This document shows, in pieces, positions 43,710 to 56,297 of a stretch of 64,000 nt of DNA; position 1 is the first letter of the stretch; the number at the start of each line of letters is the position of its first letter. A model generated the notes under the pieces. It was not told the origin of the DNA. It was given only the letters and a program-made list of their open reading frames with translations, and searched no databases. The stretch is taken from NCBI GenBank assembly GCA_025716815.1, contig JAIXMN010000009.1:806001-870000 (forward strand), read 5' to 3'. This stretch comes from Dichotomocladium elegans. Taxonomy: Eukaryota > Mucoromycota > Mucoromycetes > Mucorales > Lichtheimiaceae. The translations under genes and the position numbers were made by a program.

Positions 43710-46700
43710 ATGGTGTCCATTTTCAAGGCAATCAAAGAAAACAATGTAGATTCCATTCGAGACCTTATTCAGTTGACAACCGGCAATGCTGCGCTCGCAA
43801 CGATTCCTCCAGATCGGCGGCAGCAGTTTCAGCGTTATCTGAAAGCAACAGGGCAAAAGCAAGTCAATCTTAACAGGCGATCTATCTATGGCCGGACGGC
43901 GCTGCATTGCGCAGCTACTTGGAATCGAATCGACATGGTCCGATTACTCTTGGATTGTCCCTCGGTCAACGTCAATGTCCAAGATCGCGAAAATGGCTGG
44001 ACGGCGTTGCACAGGTAAGATAAGGGAATAAACAAGATCGCCGGCATTGCGCTTAATGTTTCTCTCCTAGAGCGCTTTACTGTGGTCATTTGGCAATTGC
44101 ACTCGAGCTTCTCCGACATCCGGATATCGATCTAAGAATCACAGATTGGGACGGTGTCCGACCTATCGAGCTACTGATGTCTACTATCGGCAATACCAAG
44201 CCTCTCATACGCCGACTTTTGCCGAAGAATGACCACGCAATCAACGGTGAAGAAGACATTTATCCAGCATTGGGGATCGAAGAAAGCGTTGGGCAAGCGT
44301 TGAGTGGGGGCACAGATCTATATACATGGGGTAGCAATACGAATTATGTACTCGGTCATAGCGACTCTGAAAACCGGATGTATCCCGAGCGAGTTCACCT
44401 AAACCTAGAATCCCAGAAGACATTGAAAATCATGGCGAGACCTGAGGTCCTTGTGCTTGACGTTCGTATGGCAAAGTATCACACGGCTGTTTTAACAAGC
44501 GAGCCGAGAAATAACCTACTTTTATGTGGATTTGGAAACGGAGGACGACTGGGCAATGGCAAAGAGGGGGACACGCAGCTAATGCTCACGCCAGTTCATT
44601 GGCCTGAACGAATTGCAGCCGTTGCACTAGGCAAGGATCACACGGTGGCAATAACAGAACGGGGCAGTGTAATAACGTTTGGAAGCAATGAACATTGCCA
44701 GCTTGGTAAAGATCACGGGCAAAGGGGGAAGTGGCAGGCGACGGCAGCTCCGTGATCCGGTTGGTGACGTTTTCCCCGTCGTCTTAGGCTATGAAACTGA
44801 AAATGGGCTCCAGCTTTTGCCACGCAAGGTTCAAGCACCTAGTCTCAAACGTCAGGCTATCATTGGCGCAGCTGCGTCTGCGGTGCATACCGTCGTCTAC
44901 ACAACAATGGACATTTTCACTTTTGGATATAATCAGGGACAATTAGGTAACAGACACAGAGAGCAAGAAGCTTAGAAAGAACTGTACTAAGAATGGTATC
45001 ATTCATTCCAGGTTACCATGCGTCAGGTGACGAAATACACCAGATCTTGCCGAGAAAAGTAGCATTTCCTTCTCCTATAAAAAGCGTGGCAGCAACAGTA
45101 CGTGTGTCTGTCTTGTTATACATGATCGAACAGAACACTGCTCTCAACGGCGAAGGGTTATTAGGACTATGCAACCGCTTTGTTGTTCGAGTCACATGAA
45201 ATCATTTTGTTATGCAACTTTAATCAGCAGAAAATCATGTAAGCTGAGACCATCCAAGTTCGTCTCAAGTCCATAGGTGCTCACCTGCAGCGGTTTAGCC
45301 TCCCTACAGATCGTTTTCCAGCAAACATTCGCGTACATTCCCCCTGCGTTGATTATCCAGTCAAGATTTTCTCAGGGGGTGAAAACTACATGGGCGCGTT
45401 ATCTAACAATGGCGATGTTTTTGTGTGGACATGTCGCGTTTCTCGCAATGTCGACAAGCCAAAGGGCAAGAACAGACCACTGGTGCATGTGGGCGCACCT
45501 AGACGCGCATGGTTGGCCAAAAAAACTTGCTTGGAAGCGATGGATGCTAGCATCGGACATCACGGCGATATTGTGTTGTCGACACGATCGGGAAAAGTGT
45601 TTGTTGGTCATCTGACAAAAGAAGGCAGCTACAAATTCAGCATGCTTCCCAATTTACAGCGATGTGTTCTTGTAAGTGCTAGTCCGAGCGGTGCGTTTGC
45701 TGCCATCCGATCCGAAGTCCAAGTGGATCCAATTCGACCAGCCACATCGACGCTGCCGGATGATATTGCTGGCGCGCTGCCGCACCTTGTTGTGGGTCGA
45801 CGGCTGGAAAGAAAACTGCAAGCGCACGACCGACTGGCACAACGAATCAGAGAACAAGATGATTCAAATGCGACCGGGGAAGGAGAGGAGAAAATAATGA
45901 CTGACTCTGGAAAACGAGTTACAGACGACATAAAACTGGCTTGGCTGGAGGTGGATGATATGGCAAGTAAAGACGAAACGCTTGATGCAGTGTTTATGCT
46001 TGGAGAAGGCACAAAGATCTATTGCCATAGCTGCATCCTTAGTAGTCGCAGTCGGTTCCTTAGCCGGGCGTTGAGTGAAGAAGGGTTTGTGCATCGGTCC
46101 TTTCATGTCAAGCGTTGCCCGAGTCGGAAGGAAATCCACTTTACTGCGCAAAATATGTCTGTTGCAGCAGTATTGCACCTCATTGACTGGATTTACACCG
46201 GCACGTATGCGCACCCGATGGGTGCTTATTACACCGACCCTGTTATGAGCTACAATTGCGATACGCACCCGACTCCGAGAGATGTACAGAAGGATCTTGT
46301 TGCGCTAGCGACCCTTTTCGAACTTGACGAGCTCTGCGATTCAGCATGCCGGTCCTTTTCACATACGCCGCGAATGAGTCTTCCAGAGAATCTGCTCGAA
46401 CTTTTGGAAAGTGGCAAAGGCGCTGACGTTAGGCTAGAGCTTAAAGACGGACAGTTTAGATGCCACGAGGTAATTCTTCGGCAGCGATGCGGCTTTTTCG
46501 GGGCGCTTTTTGAGCCTGGGTCGATCTGGATGCAGTCCCGAAGAGAAAGACGGACACCCGAAGATCCACTGCTACATGTCTCCATGGCACATGTGACTAT
46601 GGCCACCGCTGGGCCGCTGCTCCGGTATCTTTATGGAGATCTGGACGAACATGGTCTGTTTGGCGATATGAAGTATGAGACACCAGATGCTATGATGCAG

Positions 46701-48261
46701 TTTTTGGTGGAGATGCTGTGTCTGGCCGATGAGCTTTTGCTCTCGCGGCTCAAGATATTATGTGAGCGGACATTAGCAGGGTTCCTTACGCTGCGATCTG
46801 CTACAAGACTGCTCGACGCAGCGGATGAGTACATGGCCGATGGGTTGAAGGACGCATGCTTACAATTTATCGGCACCAACCTGGATATTTTCCTTACAAG
46901 AGGGTAAGTAATTTGAAATGATGACAAGGGAGAGGATGGGACTACTCATGTACAAGCTACGTAGCATGCTTGATCACTTGGATGCTCAGGTTGTGCATGA
47001 TCTTGAAATCTATGTTCAGCAGCGGCAAGTGGAGGAGATGCCGTTTGGTCGTCGGTTGTCATCTGAGCTATCAAGGGTCCAGACGGATCGTGAGGACGAC
47101 GAACTCTCAACGTCGTTGTACACACTATCACGCGAAGACCAGCCAATAGCTACTAATTATTGCGAAGTTTACACGACCATCATTCCTGAACCTTCATGGG
47201 CTGTCAAGAGCAGCGATGAGGAAGACCAGATATTCCCCTTGGACGAAGATCAGCCGGCGATAGAGGACCAGCGACAAAACAGGCGAGCGGAAAAAGGCAA
47301 GCAGCAGCAGGCTGTGCCGAAGAGACATGTTTCTGTAGCAACGACGAGCACCAGCACACCAAAGATGGGATGGGCTTCGGCAGCCTTTGAGCCAGCAGAT
47401 ACCAAAATATCTTTCCGGACGATACTGGAGCAACCTGATGCTGCCACAGAGCATTCCAAGACGTCCCCTTCATCACTTGGCAAGGTAAAATTGTCCGTAG
47501 TGAGGTGGTTGAGAGAAATCAATAGGTTGCTCACAGTTATTAGTCACCACCGCGGCATATCCCGAAAAAGATGTCCCAAAAGGAGCGGCGGAAGGTTCTG
47601 CTCCAGAAACAGCAACAAGAACAGTTGGTAGCAGCTGGACCAAAGCCGCCTGTTTGGGGCAAAGTGGAAACGCCAACGCCGTTGATGATGACACCGCCTG
47701 ATGCACTAGCAGCCTTCCCTCCTGCTACGGCTGAACCTGATCTGGCTAGCAAGGAGCAGGCTGTGTTTGAGGGCGGTTCCAAGGGGAAGAAGATGTAAGT
47801 GTTTAGGTTTGTCAGATTTTCTTTTTTTGGGGGGGGAGTGAAGCGGATATCCTGATGCTAAATTGATTCGATTGCAATGAAGCTACGTGGCGAAGGAGGA
47901 TTTTTCAGATGGACGTATGCATTATCAGCGCGATGTCAAGTTGAAACCCGATGACCGCAGTTTTGATCCCAAAAGAAGCCTTGGTCCTTCGTTTGTACTG
48001 ACGCCGATTCGACGTCAAGGACCGAGACATGAGCAGCACCGACAAGCGCGGATTGAATCCGCAGCAGAGGCGTCGTTTCATGCAATTCAGAAGCAGCAGG
48101 AGCTTGAGGGTATTCGGATCAAGGGAAAGCAGGCTCGCAAAAGCCTTGTGCGTATTCAAAGCGAAGAGCGCGCGATTGCGAGCCTCAAGGAGTTTTATGT
48201 TCAGATCCTCGATGCAACCACGGGGGAATGGGTGGATATTGATAGACTAGAGTCTTTATGA
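43710..48261 (+). CDS. IBTK: IBTK-like protein: ankyrin + RCC1 repeats + two BTB domains
   Basis: Homologue of animal IBtk, a substrate adaptor of Cullin-3 ubiquitin ligase. Nine exons: 43710-44014, 44071-44705, 44788-44946, 45012-45097, 45165-45238, 45299-46903, 46965-47484, 47544-47794 and 47883-48261, giving 1337 residues (human 1353). Order: ankyrin repeats (YGRTALHCAATWNRIDMVRLLL, GWTALHRALYCGHLAIA), RCC1 blades (LYTWGSNTNYVLGH, LLCGFGNGGRLGNG, VITFGSNEHCQLG, IFTFGYNQGQLG), BTB 1 (residues about 700-850, YCHSCILSSRSRFLSRAL), BTB 2 (GADVRLELKDGQFRCHEVILRQR), a disordered acidic linker, and the C-terminal EERAIASLKEFY region. Start 43710 (MVSIFKAIKENN) is preferred because the 63 residues from the upstream ATG at 43521 look like a translated pyrimidine/G-run leader. 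It is divergent from the SLC25 gene. Confidence 0.92.
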
Positions 48262-48549
48262 TGCTTCGGTTCAGTTTTGTACATAATATACTCCAAACAG
48301 TCCTTTGAATGCCCGTCAATCCGCACGAACAAAAACAACATGCCGAGCAGCCTTACTTCAAGTGCTGCAAGAAGAAAAAGGGAGGGGTGTGTGAGAGATA
48401 ACGTATTGTACCGAGCTTTTTTTTCTTTTCTTTTCTTTAGTGTGGGGGACCCTGATAAGGCATTACACTTATCCATCACTTTTTGCGCCCTCCCCCCTCC
48501 TTTCCGATAGTTTAATACTCGAAGATAAAAAAGAGGATTCTGTACTGTA

Positions 48550-51023
48550 TCACCGTCGAACGGTCTTTGCTCGCTCCACAAGTTTTCGAGCTTCTTTGTT
48601 CGCTTTATGGATCGTTCCTCTGACTGTGGTGCGATGCAACTTGCGTCTTGCGCTCGGCGAGTTTTTCCGTCGCTCATCGCGACGTTTCCGGAACAAGGCG
48701 CGCCTCTTTTCTAGGTCCTGCGTACTGATCCGCGTGAGCGACGCGTACTTGTTGTAGGTGTACTATAAAAGAAAAATAAAGTCGATGTGGGGGCAGCATT
48801 TTTAACCATGGTCAGACGGGAATAGCAGGGTACAAAAAAATACAAGGTGCTTAGAGCTCTTACATCCATGAGTTTATGGCAATCAAGCATTCGCTTGGGT
48901 ATATTCTAGGTTTAGCGCATGGTGTTAGCATAGAGCGCCTGGGTTTAGTTTCCTCGGGTTTACCTGGATGACCTGAAACACCTCGAGGGAGTCATCCACA
49001 GCAAGTATAGCCTGTTCATTCATTTTAAGGATAGCCAGTGCGACTCGGAACAGCGCACGCTGCTTTTCGCTGGCAAAAGACGGATTAGAATCCTTTAGGA
49101 GGGAGGCGGAAGCGGACACTTACTAGAAAAGACAATCCCATACGCGGAGAACAGACTATGTGGGTGGGAGAGGTGAGCCAATACGGATATTTTAAAACGG
49201 GATGTGCACAACGCCTGCCCTTACTTCTGTGGGTAGAATGTTGATAAACAAGGTTAGGAACCAATGGCTTGTGACGAGCGACGTGGTCGGCATGCCGCTT
49301 CCTTCTGCATGTTCGCATTCCCAAAAGGATTTACCGCCACTGATCCGGTCCCAGATCTGCGGAAGGCGCTCGAATATGAGCATCATCAGGATGGTCTGGT
49401 CAATGTTGGCGCCCTCCATGGTGACGTCGTAAACGTTCGGAGGGAGAATGTCTTGGACCAAAGCTACAAATGTCCAGAAGGCGTCTTCTTCGTCCATGAA
49501 AAGGAGAAGCATGCCAGCAATATAGTTGAGGGACTGACAATAGCCGATGCTTGGGGCATATAAAGAAAATGCAGAGAGCAGGCGACGGAGTGCCTGGATG
49601 GCCGGCACCTCGACAAGCTCTCCGGTATTGCTGGTGCTGTTGGCCGAGCAAGGAGGCGGGGACGAAGAGGAGGTGCATTTGAACTGAATGTTATCTGGGA
49701 ACGTCCGATGCAAATCTGATATTTTTTTTAATTTAAAACGAAGCGCACCCTAAGCAATTTGTCTGTTACCTCGTTCAATGACATCGAGAAACTCATTCTC
49801 GGAACCCATTGCCTGGGCTCGGCCCACAAATTCATCATACACGCCCGGGTTGGCACGTCGCTTCGCCTCACCGCCACTGTAAAATGCCCAAGCCTGATGA
49901 GGATAATAATCAGTTGTCCTATCTCTTTTATTTTCTCCTTTTTTTTTTGTACCTGACCGCGCAGTTCGGGTGGAATGCCTTTTCGGATGTATCGCTTGAC
50001 TGCAAGAAAATTGAATGAATATATCATAAAGCGACGAAAACGGTGATAAAAATAGAAATTACATTTGCTGCTCGGAGGTGGCCAATGCCCATTGTTCTCA
50101 GCCAGGAATTGACGCCATTTTTGAAGTCGTCTTGCCGCGATGGGTTGGTAGTATCGTTCAAATTCATTGAACTCGTCGATAGACAGCCATTGCGTTCCCT
50201 TGATAAACCCGTACTGGTCACTGGCACAATTAAAAAAAAAGCGAGGTCAATAGATATTCTTTTTCCCCAAAAGTTTGAAAAAGTGGAGTAATCATTACCG
50301 GTCTTCCGTCGTGGCCCACGGCAGTTTCGGATTCATTGGGAGCATCGGCTTGTATCCATCTTCATGGAATGAAAGACTAGACGCCAGCAAGTTAGCACTG
50401 CTGTGTCGTTGACCGTGTCGGAAACCGGAAAACATGCTCTTTGCGCGCTTGGGTGTCAAAGAAGTGGAGGTGGACGAGGTGAGATGCAACTTCTCTTTGA
50501 ATGCATGGGCGACCGATCGATGCCGCCCAAGGGGTTTCTTTTCGCAAGGGAGCGGCGATGGTTGTGTATTATGGTGGGAATGCAGTTCACCTAGAGCATC
50601 ACGCTCGTCTCCGTCTATGGCTACGATGCTGTTATTGGCATGGTCGGCTTCGGCTTCGGCGTGGTCGTCGTCGTCGTCATCGTCGTCATCGTCTGATCCG
50701 CTGTCAATGGACGAGGAAACCCCTGCACCCACATGAGACGGGTCCTCTGCTGTCAAAAGACTTGGGGTTGAGGGCTGGTCGAAGGCGGTGGTGGGAGAAA
50801 GTAGCACCAGGGTCCGCGATTCAAAGCTGGGACGGCGCTTGTTGCTAGAACTAATGTTCTCTCCAATGGGCTTACTGAAGTGCGAGTCCGACCTTTGGCG
50901 GCGAATGGTGAAGGAAGTGAATGACGCTGAGCGAAAGCGGACCGAGCTCGTATTTCTAGACGGGGTATCAGTCGAGTTTCGAGCAGGAGGGCTGGTGGAG
51001 GAGGAGCGGGGGAGGGAAGCCAT
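48550..51023 (-). CDS. TBC-domain Rab GTPase-activating protein, GRTP1-like
   Basis: Rab-GAP that stimulates GTP hydrolysis on Rab proteins in membrane traffic. Nine exons: 51023-50299, 50220-50063, 49999-49953, 49893-49770, 49715-49225, 49155-49124, 49069-48964, 48905-48864 and 48762-48550, giving 645 residues. The first 240 residues are Ser/Thr-rich and disordered with a run of ten Asp. The TBC domain begins RYIRKGIPPELRGQAW, has the arginine finger in VIERDLHRTFPDN and the glutamine finger in IGYCQSLNYIAGML, then SHWFLTLFINILPTE and SVLRVWDCLFYE. This order follows animal GRTP1/TBC1D6. A basic Arg/Lys-rich helical tail ends the protein. Start at 51023 is used because the upstream in-frame ATG (51149) adds only translated pyrimidine leader. 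The exact Rab is unknown. Confidence 0.92.
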
Positions 51024-52055
51024 GAGAGACAGAGAGGGAGAGAGAGAGAGAGAGAAAGAAGAAGGGAAGGGAAGGGGAGATGGTGGAGAAAGAAGGGGAA
51101 GTGGAACAGAGGAAGAAAGAGGAGTGGGTGATTCAGAAGCGCATAACAATAATAAGGATAATAATAATTAGTTAGTAGGGTAAGGTACACATGCAGCCAG
51201 ACAAGACGAACAGGGACAGTTTCCCCATTCAGGCCCGTGTGATGTGATCTCTATATTAAGTAATGCAGGACTCGGTCAGCATGAGCACCGCAGCCTCGCA
51301 GAGAAGGAGATCTCTGGTGATACAGGCACATGTTGCTTTTATTCGCGAATTGCTTTTCATCGTAATAATCCACCCCCACCCGCGCTGATAACCCATTCTC
51401 CAATTATTTAAGTCGCAGATGCCCTGAGCCTGGGGACTAACAATGAGCTTCTTCCTGCGGCATCCAATCTTTGTAGGTGTCTGCCCGACGTCCCAACACA
51501 ACCGGTGTTATTCAGACTCAAAGACGTGTGCGTTTTACGCTGGCGTATGCATGGCTTTGTAATGTTTGTCGACGCCCCTCTGCGCGAACAATGATGTGTG
51601 TAAAACTGAAACATGTTGCAACATCTCTGGGTTCCCCACACCGCCGGCATCCGCCGAGAGGGTGGCGGCGCCTTCTTTGTCTTCTGTACGCTTGTTCTTC
51701 AAATGGGCCATGGCAGAAGGCAGCGGGAGCGCTGTGATGCCCGTTCCCTGGGGGCGCCGTCCTGAATTCTGTCATTCTCTCTTTCTCTCCCCCGCCCTCC
51801 TCTTACAGCCGCTGTTCTCCGCGCACAGAAAGTTTCTTTATCAGGGTAGTACAGGACCACTTTTTCTGTTTTCCTTTTCTTTTTTCTTTTTACTATTTGA
51901 GGATAACGATTGAAGAGTCCTAAATGGCCTGTTGCAACTGATCCAATGCCTTGTCTATTGTTTTACTTTGCAGATCATGTCAGCAAAACCATCCAATGGA
52001 ATCCCTTCCCCCCCCTTCCTCCTTCCAAAAACTAAATAAGACACCGCGCCGCGTT
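51024..52055. other. Intergenic region
   Basis: About 1 kb between the TBC start and the stop of the next minus-strand gene. A purine-rich block (51030-51130 on the plus strand) is the TBC leader. No gene is supported in the rest. Confidence 0.5.
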
Positions 52056-52449
52056 TTACATTTGCCTGGAAAGCGCGTGCAGCTGAGCAAGATCTTTGTC
52101 AAGCTCATCGCATTGTGTGATGAGCTGTACCGTCTGTGATGTGCAGAGGCTCACTTCCTTCGACAGATGCTCGACCGTTTCCTTATATATATTACTCGAT
52201 TCAACGGTGATTGCCGCCATCTAGAATAACAAAACAAAAGCAAGTGCATCAGATGATGACCGCATCTCTCTCTTCCTGAGTATCAAACTGCTGCATCATG
52301 TAACATGGCAATGAAACTGGAAATAATTGTACATTTTTCATCTGAGCCTGGAGTCGCTCCGCAACATTGTTCAGGTCATTAAAGAGATCATCGGCTCGCG
52401 TTTGAAGAGTTTGAAATAATTTCAGATCGAGTGGTGGTGCGGGTTCCAT
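52056..52449 (-). CDS. BORCS6/lyspersin-like small coiled-coil protein
   Basis: Two exons (52449-52333 and 52220-52056) code for 93 residues. Almost the entire protein is helical: LFQTLQTRADDLFNDLNNVAERLQ, then TVEHLSKEVSLCTSQTVQLI and CDELDKDLAQLHALSRQ. The pattern of an N-terminal helix, a middle helix with periodic Val/Thr, and a CDELD-x(4)-L..HAL ending matches the conserved C-terminal domain of BORC subunit 6 (DUF2365) as I know it. In animals BORC links lysosomes to Arl8 and kinesin. The assignment rests on a short motif and helical layout, so it is moderate. A generic BLOC-1/BORC-type subunit would be the alternative. Confidence 0.6.
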
Positions 52450-52627
52450 GAAGGGACACCAACAGACCCACGCACGTGGTCCCCCAAAACCTGGCGGACG
52501 AAAATTTCGGTTGAAGGAGGAGGGGCGTTACACAGACAGACGGCTGATCCACACAGCCTCCTCTTCTCGACCGCTAACATTAGCTTGCTGTATTTTTAAA
52601 ATGGTATACAATAGGATAGAGAGCCGC

Positions 52628-53897
52628 TCAGGATTCAATTTCTGGCGTGGTGAATCTTTTCCGTAGCGAACGGATCATGAGTCCAAACCAATACACGTTT
52701 AGCGCACTGGTTGCTGCATTGGCAAACCCATAAATCACAAAGTCTAATGGAAGTCATCCCTTATTAGGCCGCGTAAATGTTCGGCGGTTCGCTCTGGACT
52801 TACAGTGGATCGGCACCGACTCCTTGACAGAAAAGACATCGACTACATAGCAATCAAGAGCGAGAGACAGAAAAGAAGCTTAGAAATCTATGTTTCATTC
52901 ACATCAGCTTCTATGCATATGTTACTCACGCCAGAGGAAGTAAGACATGTAGAACCCAACGGCGATCCGCGCCATGAAAAAGACAGAGATCAAGATGATT
53001 CCATTGACCATTTGGATCTTGCTACCGGTCCAGCCAAGCTTATCCTATATCGATGAATGGCAGCCATCAATATCAGAATGAAGATAGGAGGATGGAGTGT
53101 AGGTACCATGAACCAGTTGAAATTTAAGAACGGAGTACTGGCTTCGTACAACAGAAACACCGCGCCATAATAGTTGATAAATGGACGCTACACATATAAC
53201 AGATATGAGCGGACAAGTCCAGACCAGACTAGAGTGAAACAAACGTACATATCCGAGAAAGATGACAATAAAGCCAATCACACCGTGCAGAACCATGCTG
53301 ATCCCCTGGTATTTCACATACATGATTGCTGTGATAACATCCCAGATAAAATACCTAGCCATCTAAAGGCGTTAATACAATAAAATCGGCACTGCTTACT
53401 CTCACGCAAAAACGCACACACTGTGCTGCGGGAGGAGCATCATCTTTCCGTTTTACCCGCATGAGATGGAATAGATGTTTGCCGCGAAAGCACTATAGCC
53501 GAAGACACGGTCCTGTTTGAGATTGCCGTCCATGAGGATCAGGACAGATCCGATCGTGATGATTGTTGCATGCACTGTGGATACTATATGGATGTGCCAG
53601 TTTGTGGGTGTATACTAACATATGGCGTTTGTGAACAAGGTACAAAATGCGCGTTTCCCCGATTCCCACCCCCCGCTCCCTAACCCGTCGGCGCCGGGTG
53701 GGGGGGTGTGGAAGGAGTGCTATCAGGTGTCTTACGTTCTTGAAGAGCTGAAAGTCCTTGGGGAATAAGAGTGGTGAAAAGATCCGGGAAGTCTCGAAGA
53801 TAACGCTAGACATGATGGCTGAAATGAGAATAACCTGCCAGTGGAACTTTAGCATCGGCAGACCGATCTGATCAAACAAGTCGTCCGAGGAAATCAT
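52628..53897 (-). CDS. TLC-domain multi-pass membrane protein (TLCD4/TMEM56-like)
   Basis: Seven exons: 53897-53736, 53614-53457, 53354-53249, 53187-53107, 53044-52930, 52842-52804 and 52743-52628, giving 258 residues. Several hydrophobic helices are visible (WQVILISAIMSSVIF, ISMVLHGVIGFIVIFLGY, GIILISVFFMARIAVGFYM, and one near the C-terminus). The TLC signature is split across exons: NWHIHIVSTVHATIITIG, YFIWDVITAIMY with an acidic residue in the helix, and FLLYEASTPFLNFNWFM. TLC proteins include ceramide synthases (Lag1) and the TRAM/CLN8 group; the STPFLN box and length fit the TMEM56 branch, which is ER or plasma-membrane lipid related without a proven enzyme activity. The Lag1 catalytic HH motif is not present (VH only), so it is probably not a ceramide synthase. 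Confidence 0.87.
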
Positions 53898-54605
53898 GTG
53901 TCGGGCCGAAGGAGGATGGAAAGAAGGATATAAAAAAGAGAAAAGAGAGTGGAGCGGAACAAAGCGGTTGTCCTTTTCTCAAAAATTTGAAGGGACGTCA
54001 ATTCTAATTTAAGAACACTGGCTTTCAATTGTTTCTGTGCCCCAAACGTCAAGCCAGGCAAGATAGACGACTGGTTTTCTGAACCGATCAACCAGAAGGA
54101 AGATATACATCTGACCAACTTACTTGCTGGTCACTCATCAATTGGATCCTCGTACCAAGAAATGGATCGCACCAGTCTTTGTCAAAAACATCCCATAGTC
54201 GGTCATGTACCACTGAACAAGCGCTTATCACTTGGCACATACCATTTACCAGTCAAAGCTTTCGAGTGTATCAAGCTTCCTTCTCATCCGGCGTTCCGTA
54301 AGCTTACGTTATTCAGTGGTACGGGTATGTACCTTGAAGTCTTTTATTGTGGGTGGGGTGAGAAAAGAACACAAGGGCCCAGCTCTTGTGCAGTTGGCGG
54401 ATGGGATCGAGGCGAGCCATCGGTCGTATGGATAGGACGTTAAGAAAGATAATGACACAGAGGAAGTATACAAGGCGCCGATGTTTCTTGGTATTTGCCG
54501 GGCGGAGGGGAGGGGAGGGGAGAGGAGAGGAGAGGAGGAGAGGTTCGTCTTTATACAGTACAATATACACATAGGGCAGGGATACAGAGTAAAAAAGAGT
54601 ACGAA
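53898..54605. other. Intergenic region with G-rich tract
   Basis: Contains the TLC leader and the 3' flank of the methyltransferase. A purine-rich stretch at about 54500-54542 has runs GGG, GGGG, GGGG, GGGG separated by one to four bases, a quadruplex-capable motif on the plus strand. No gene is supported. Confidence 0.5.
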
Positions 54606-56297
54606 TTACGGATGTGCCTGGATTTCGTCATTTAGGGGTTTCCTTGCTGTCACAATCTTCCACCGAGCTATACTGTGATACTCATCAAACTCGTCTATTG
54701 CCGCATTGCAGACTTTGACATACTCGTCCTCAGAGACATCAAGCTCAGAGAGCCACCATCGCTGCATGGATTTGAAGAGTGTCTTCATCTGCTCCTTATA
54801 AAGAAAGCCGTACCGTCGTTGAACTAAAAACCGTTGCGTTTGAATACCATTTCTGAGCTATCTGTCAGATTTACACATCCAGACGCCGTATGCAAATATA
54901 CCTGGATCGGTCGGCCACTCGCCAATCGGGATGTCGTATACCTTGACTTGTACTTCTTCGAACCCACCCTCGCGAAGAAAGGTGGGGATTGATTCTGCAT
55001 ATCCTGGATCAACACCCAGTGTGGATGCTGCTATCTTGTACCACTCATTCACGAGTGCAAGAACCGGCCCGGGATTCCGAAAAAGGATGTCTATAGGGAT
55101 AAAACATATAAGCGGCGCACGGATGAGATCACCCAAAGACATACCGTACTCGACGAGCTCCAGGAAGCCACCAGGCCGGATTATCCGATAAAATTCTTTT
55201 ATGAGAACTGGCCATTGTTTGATGGGCATGATATGGGCAACGTCGCGCTCGTAAACATAATCAAAGGAGCAGTCGGCTTGTGGGAGGGCGGTGAGCAGGT
55301 CAACATGCTGATAGGTCACGTTGTCAGGGATACCCTGAGAAGGCAGACCCGAACGTTCATTGGTGGGAGGGACGATATCAATGCCGACCACATTGCAGTT
55401 TGGATGAGCTTGTGCCACCTCCAGCGCCCAAAGGCCTAAAGAGAGCAACGGAAAAACAGATTAGGCATCATCCTGTCTTCTCCTTTTTGTCGAGTACCTG
55501 TCCCGCAGGCACATTCGAGGATGTCGTGCACATTATCCATTGGCACGTGTGCATTCCCAGCAAACACCTGTTTAAGTATGTAGTGCTACAGTCACACCAT
55601 TCCGGTCAGCATCTTGCTTTCTCTCGCCCTATGTAGTCATTATGTCTACCTGTCGCAGCTGTCTGAAATGGAAGGCTGGTTAATTTCACTGCATCTGTCT
55701 TTCTCTCCGTGAATCAAGCGTAGCGTACCTATTATATTCTTTTTCTTCGCCATACTCGTAGACCCAGTGGTTTTTCTGATGACTCATCATCGCTTCCGCC
55801 CGTCGCTTCTTCAGATCTTCTGCTGCGTTTTCTGCGGTTGCAATAGCCGAATCAAAGACGATGAGAGAAGGTTGGGTTGGCCAGCCATCTGCGGATGATG
55901 TCGTTGAGCCCAGAGAGCTACTGAGATGTTGCGAGTGTCCAAATGCGGTTTTGGGCGTTCCCGGTTCGTCGTCACTGGTATTGAGAGAAGAGACGCTATG
56001 GTTGTCGTGACGGGCTGCTCTTTGGTGCGGAGGGTAAATAGGATATCGCCGCCTGCCGTTGCTGGAAATGGATCCAAAGGAGGACGAGAGGAGCGGTAGG
56101 GTTGAGATATTTTCTGACAGAACGACCTGGTGGCGTACAGGCGTAGGCGCTGAATATGTACCGACCGGCGCTGGAGAGTTCTTGCTATCGACAGCAATAA
56201 CACTAGACCTTGGTTGCTGTTGCTGGAGAGACTGCCTCCCCACCGTCTTTCTAATCCTCCGTTGAGTATTCTCGGCCTTAGCAAGCTGGTTACCCAT
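54606..56297 (-). CDS. SAM-dependent methyltransferase with long disordered N-terminus
   Basis: Five exons: 56297-55729, 55662-55650 (only 13 nt), 55585-55498, 55435-54902 and 54823-54606, giving 473 residues with closed phases. The first 170 residues are Ser/Gln/Pro-rich, start MGNQLAKAE (a possible but imperfect N-myristoylation site) and are likely disordered. The class I methyltransferase fold begins with YEYGEEKEYNRQ. Motif I is ILECACGTGLWALEVA and the acidic end of beta-2 is VVGIDIVPP. VDLLTALPQADCSFDYVYERDV carries motif II, and the IRPGGFLELVE strand carries motif III. This resembles the fungal UMTA/LaeA-like class, but the substrate (small molecule or protein) is unknown. The C-terminal helical WWLSELDVSEDEY part is typical of the Mucoromycota versions. 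Confidence 0.88.

Noticed and set aside
51024..51149. Upstream in-frame ATG of the TBC gene
   Set aside because: The extra Pro/Leu/Ser-only stretch is translated pyrimidine leader.
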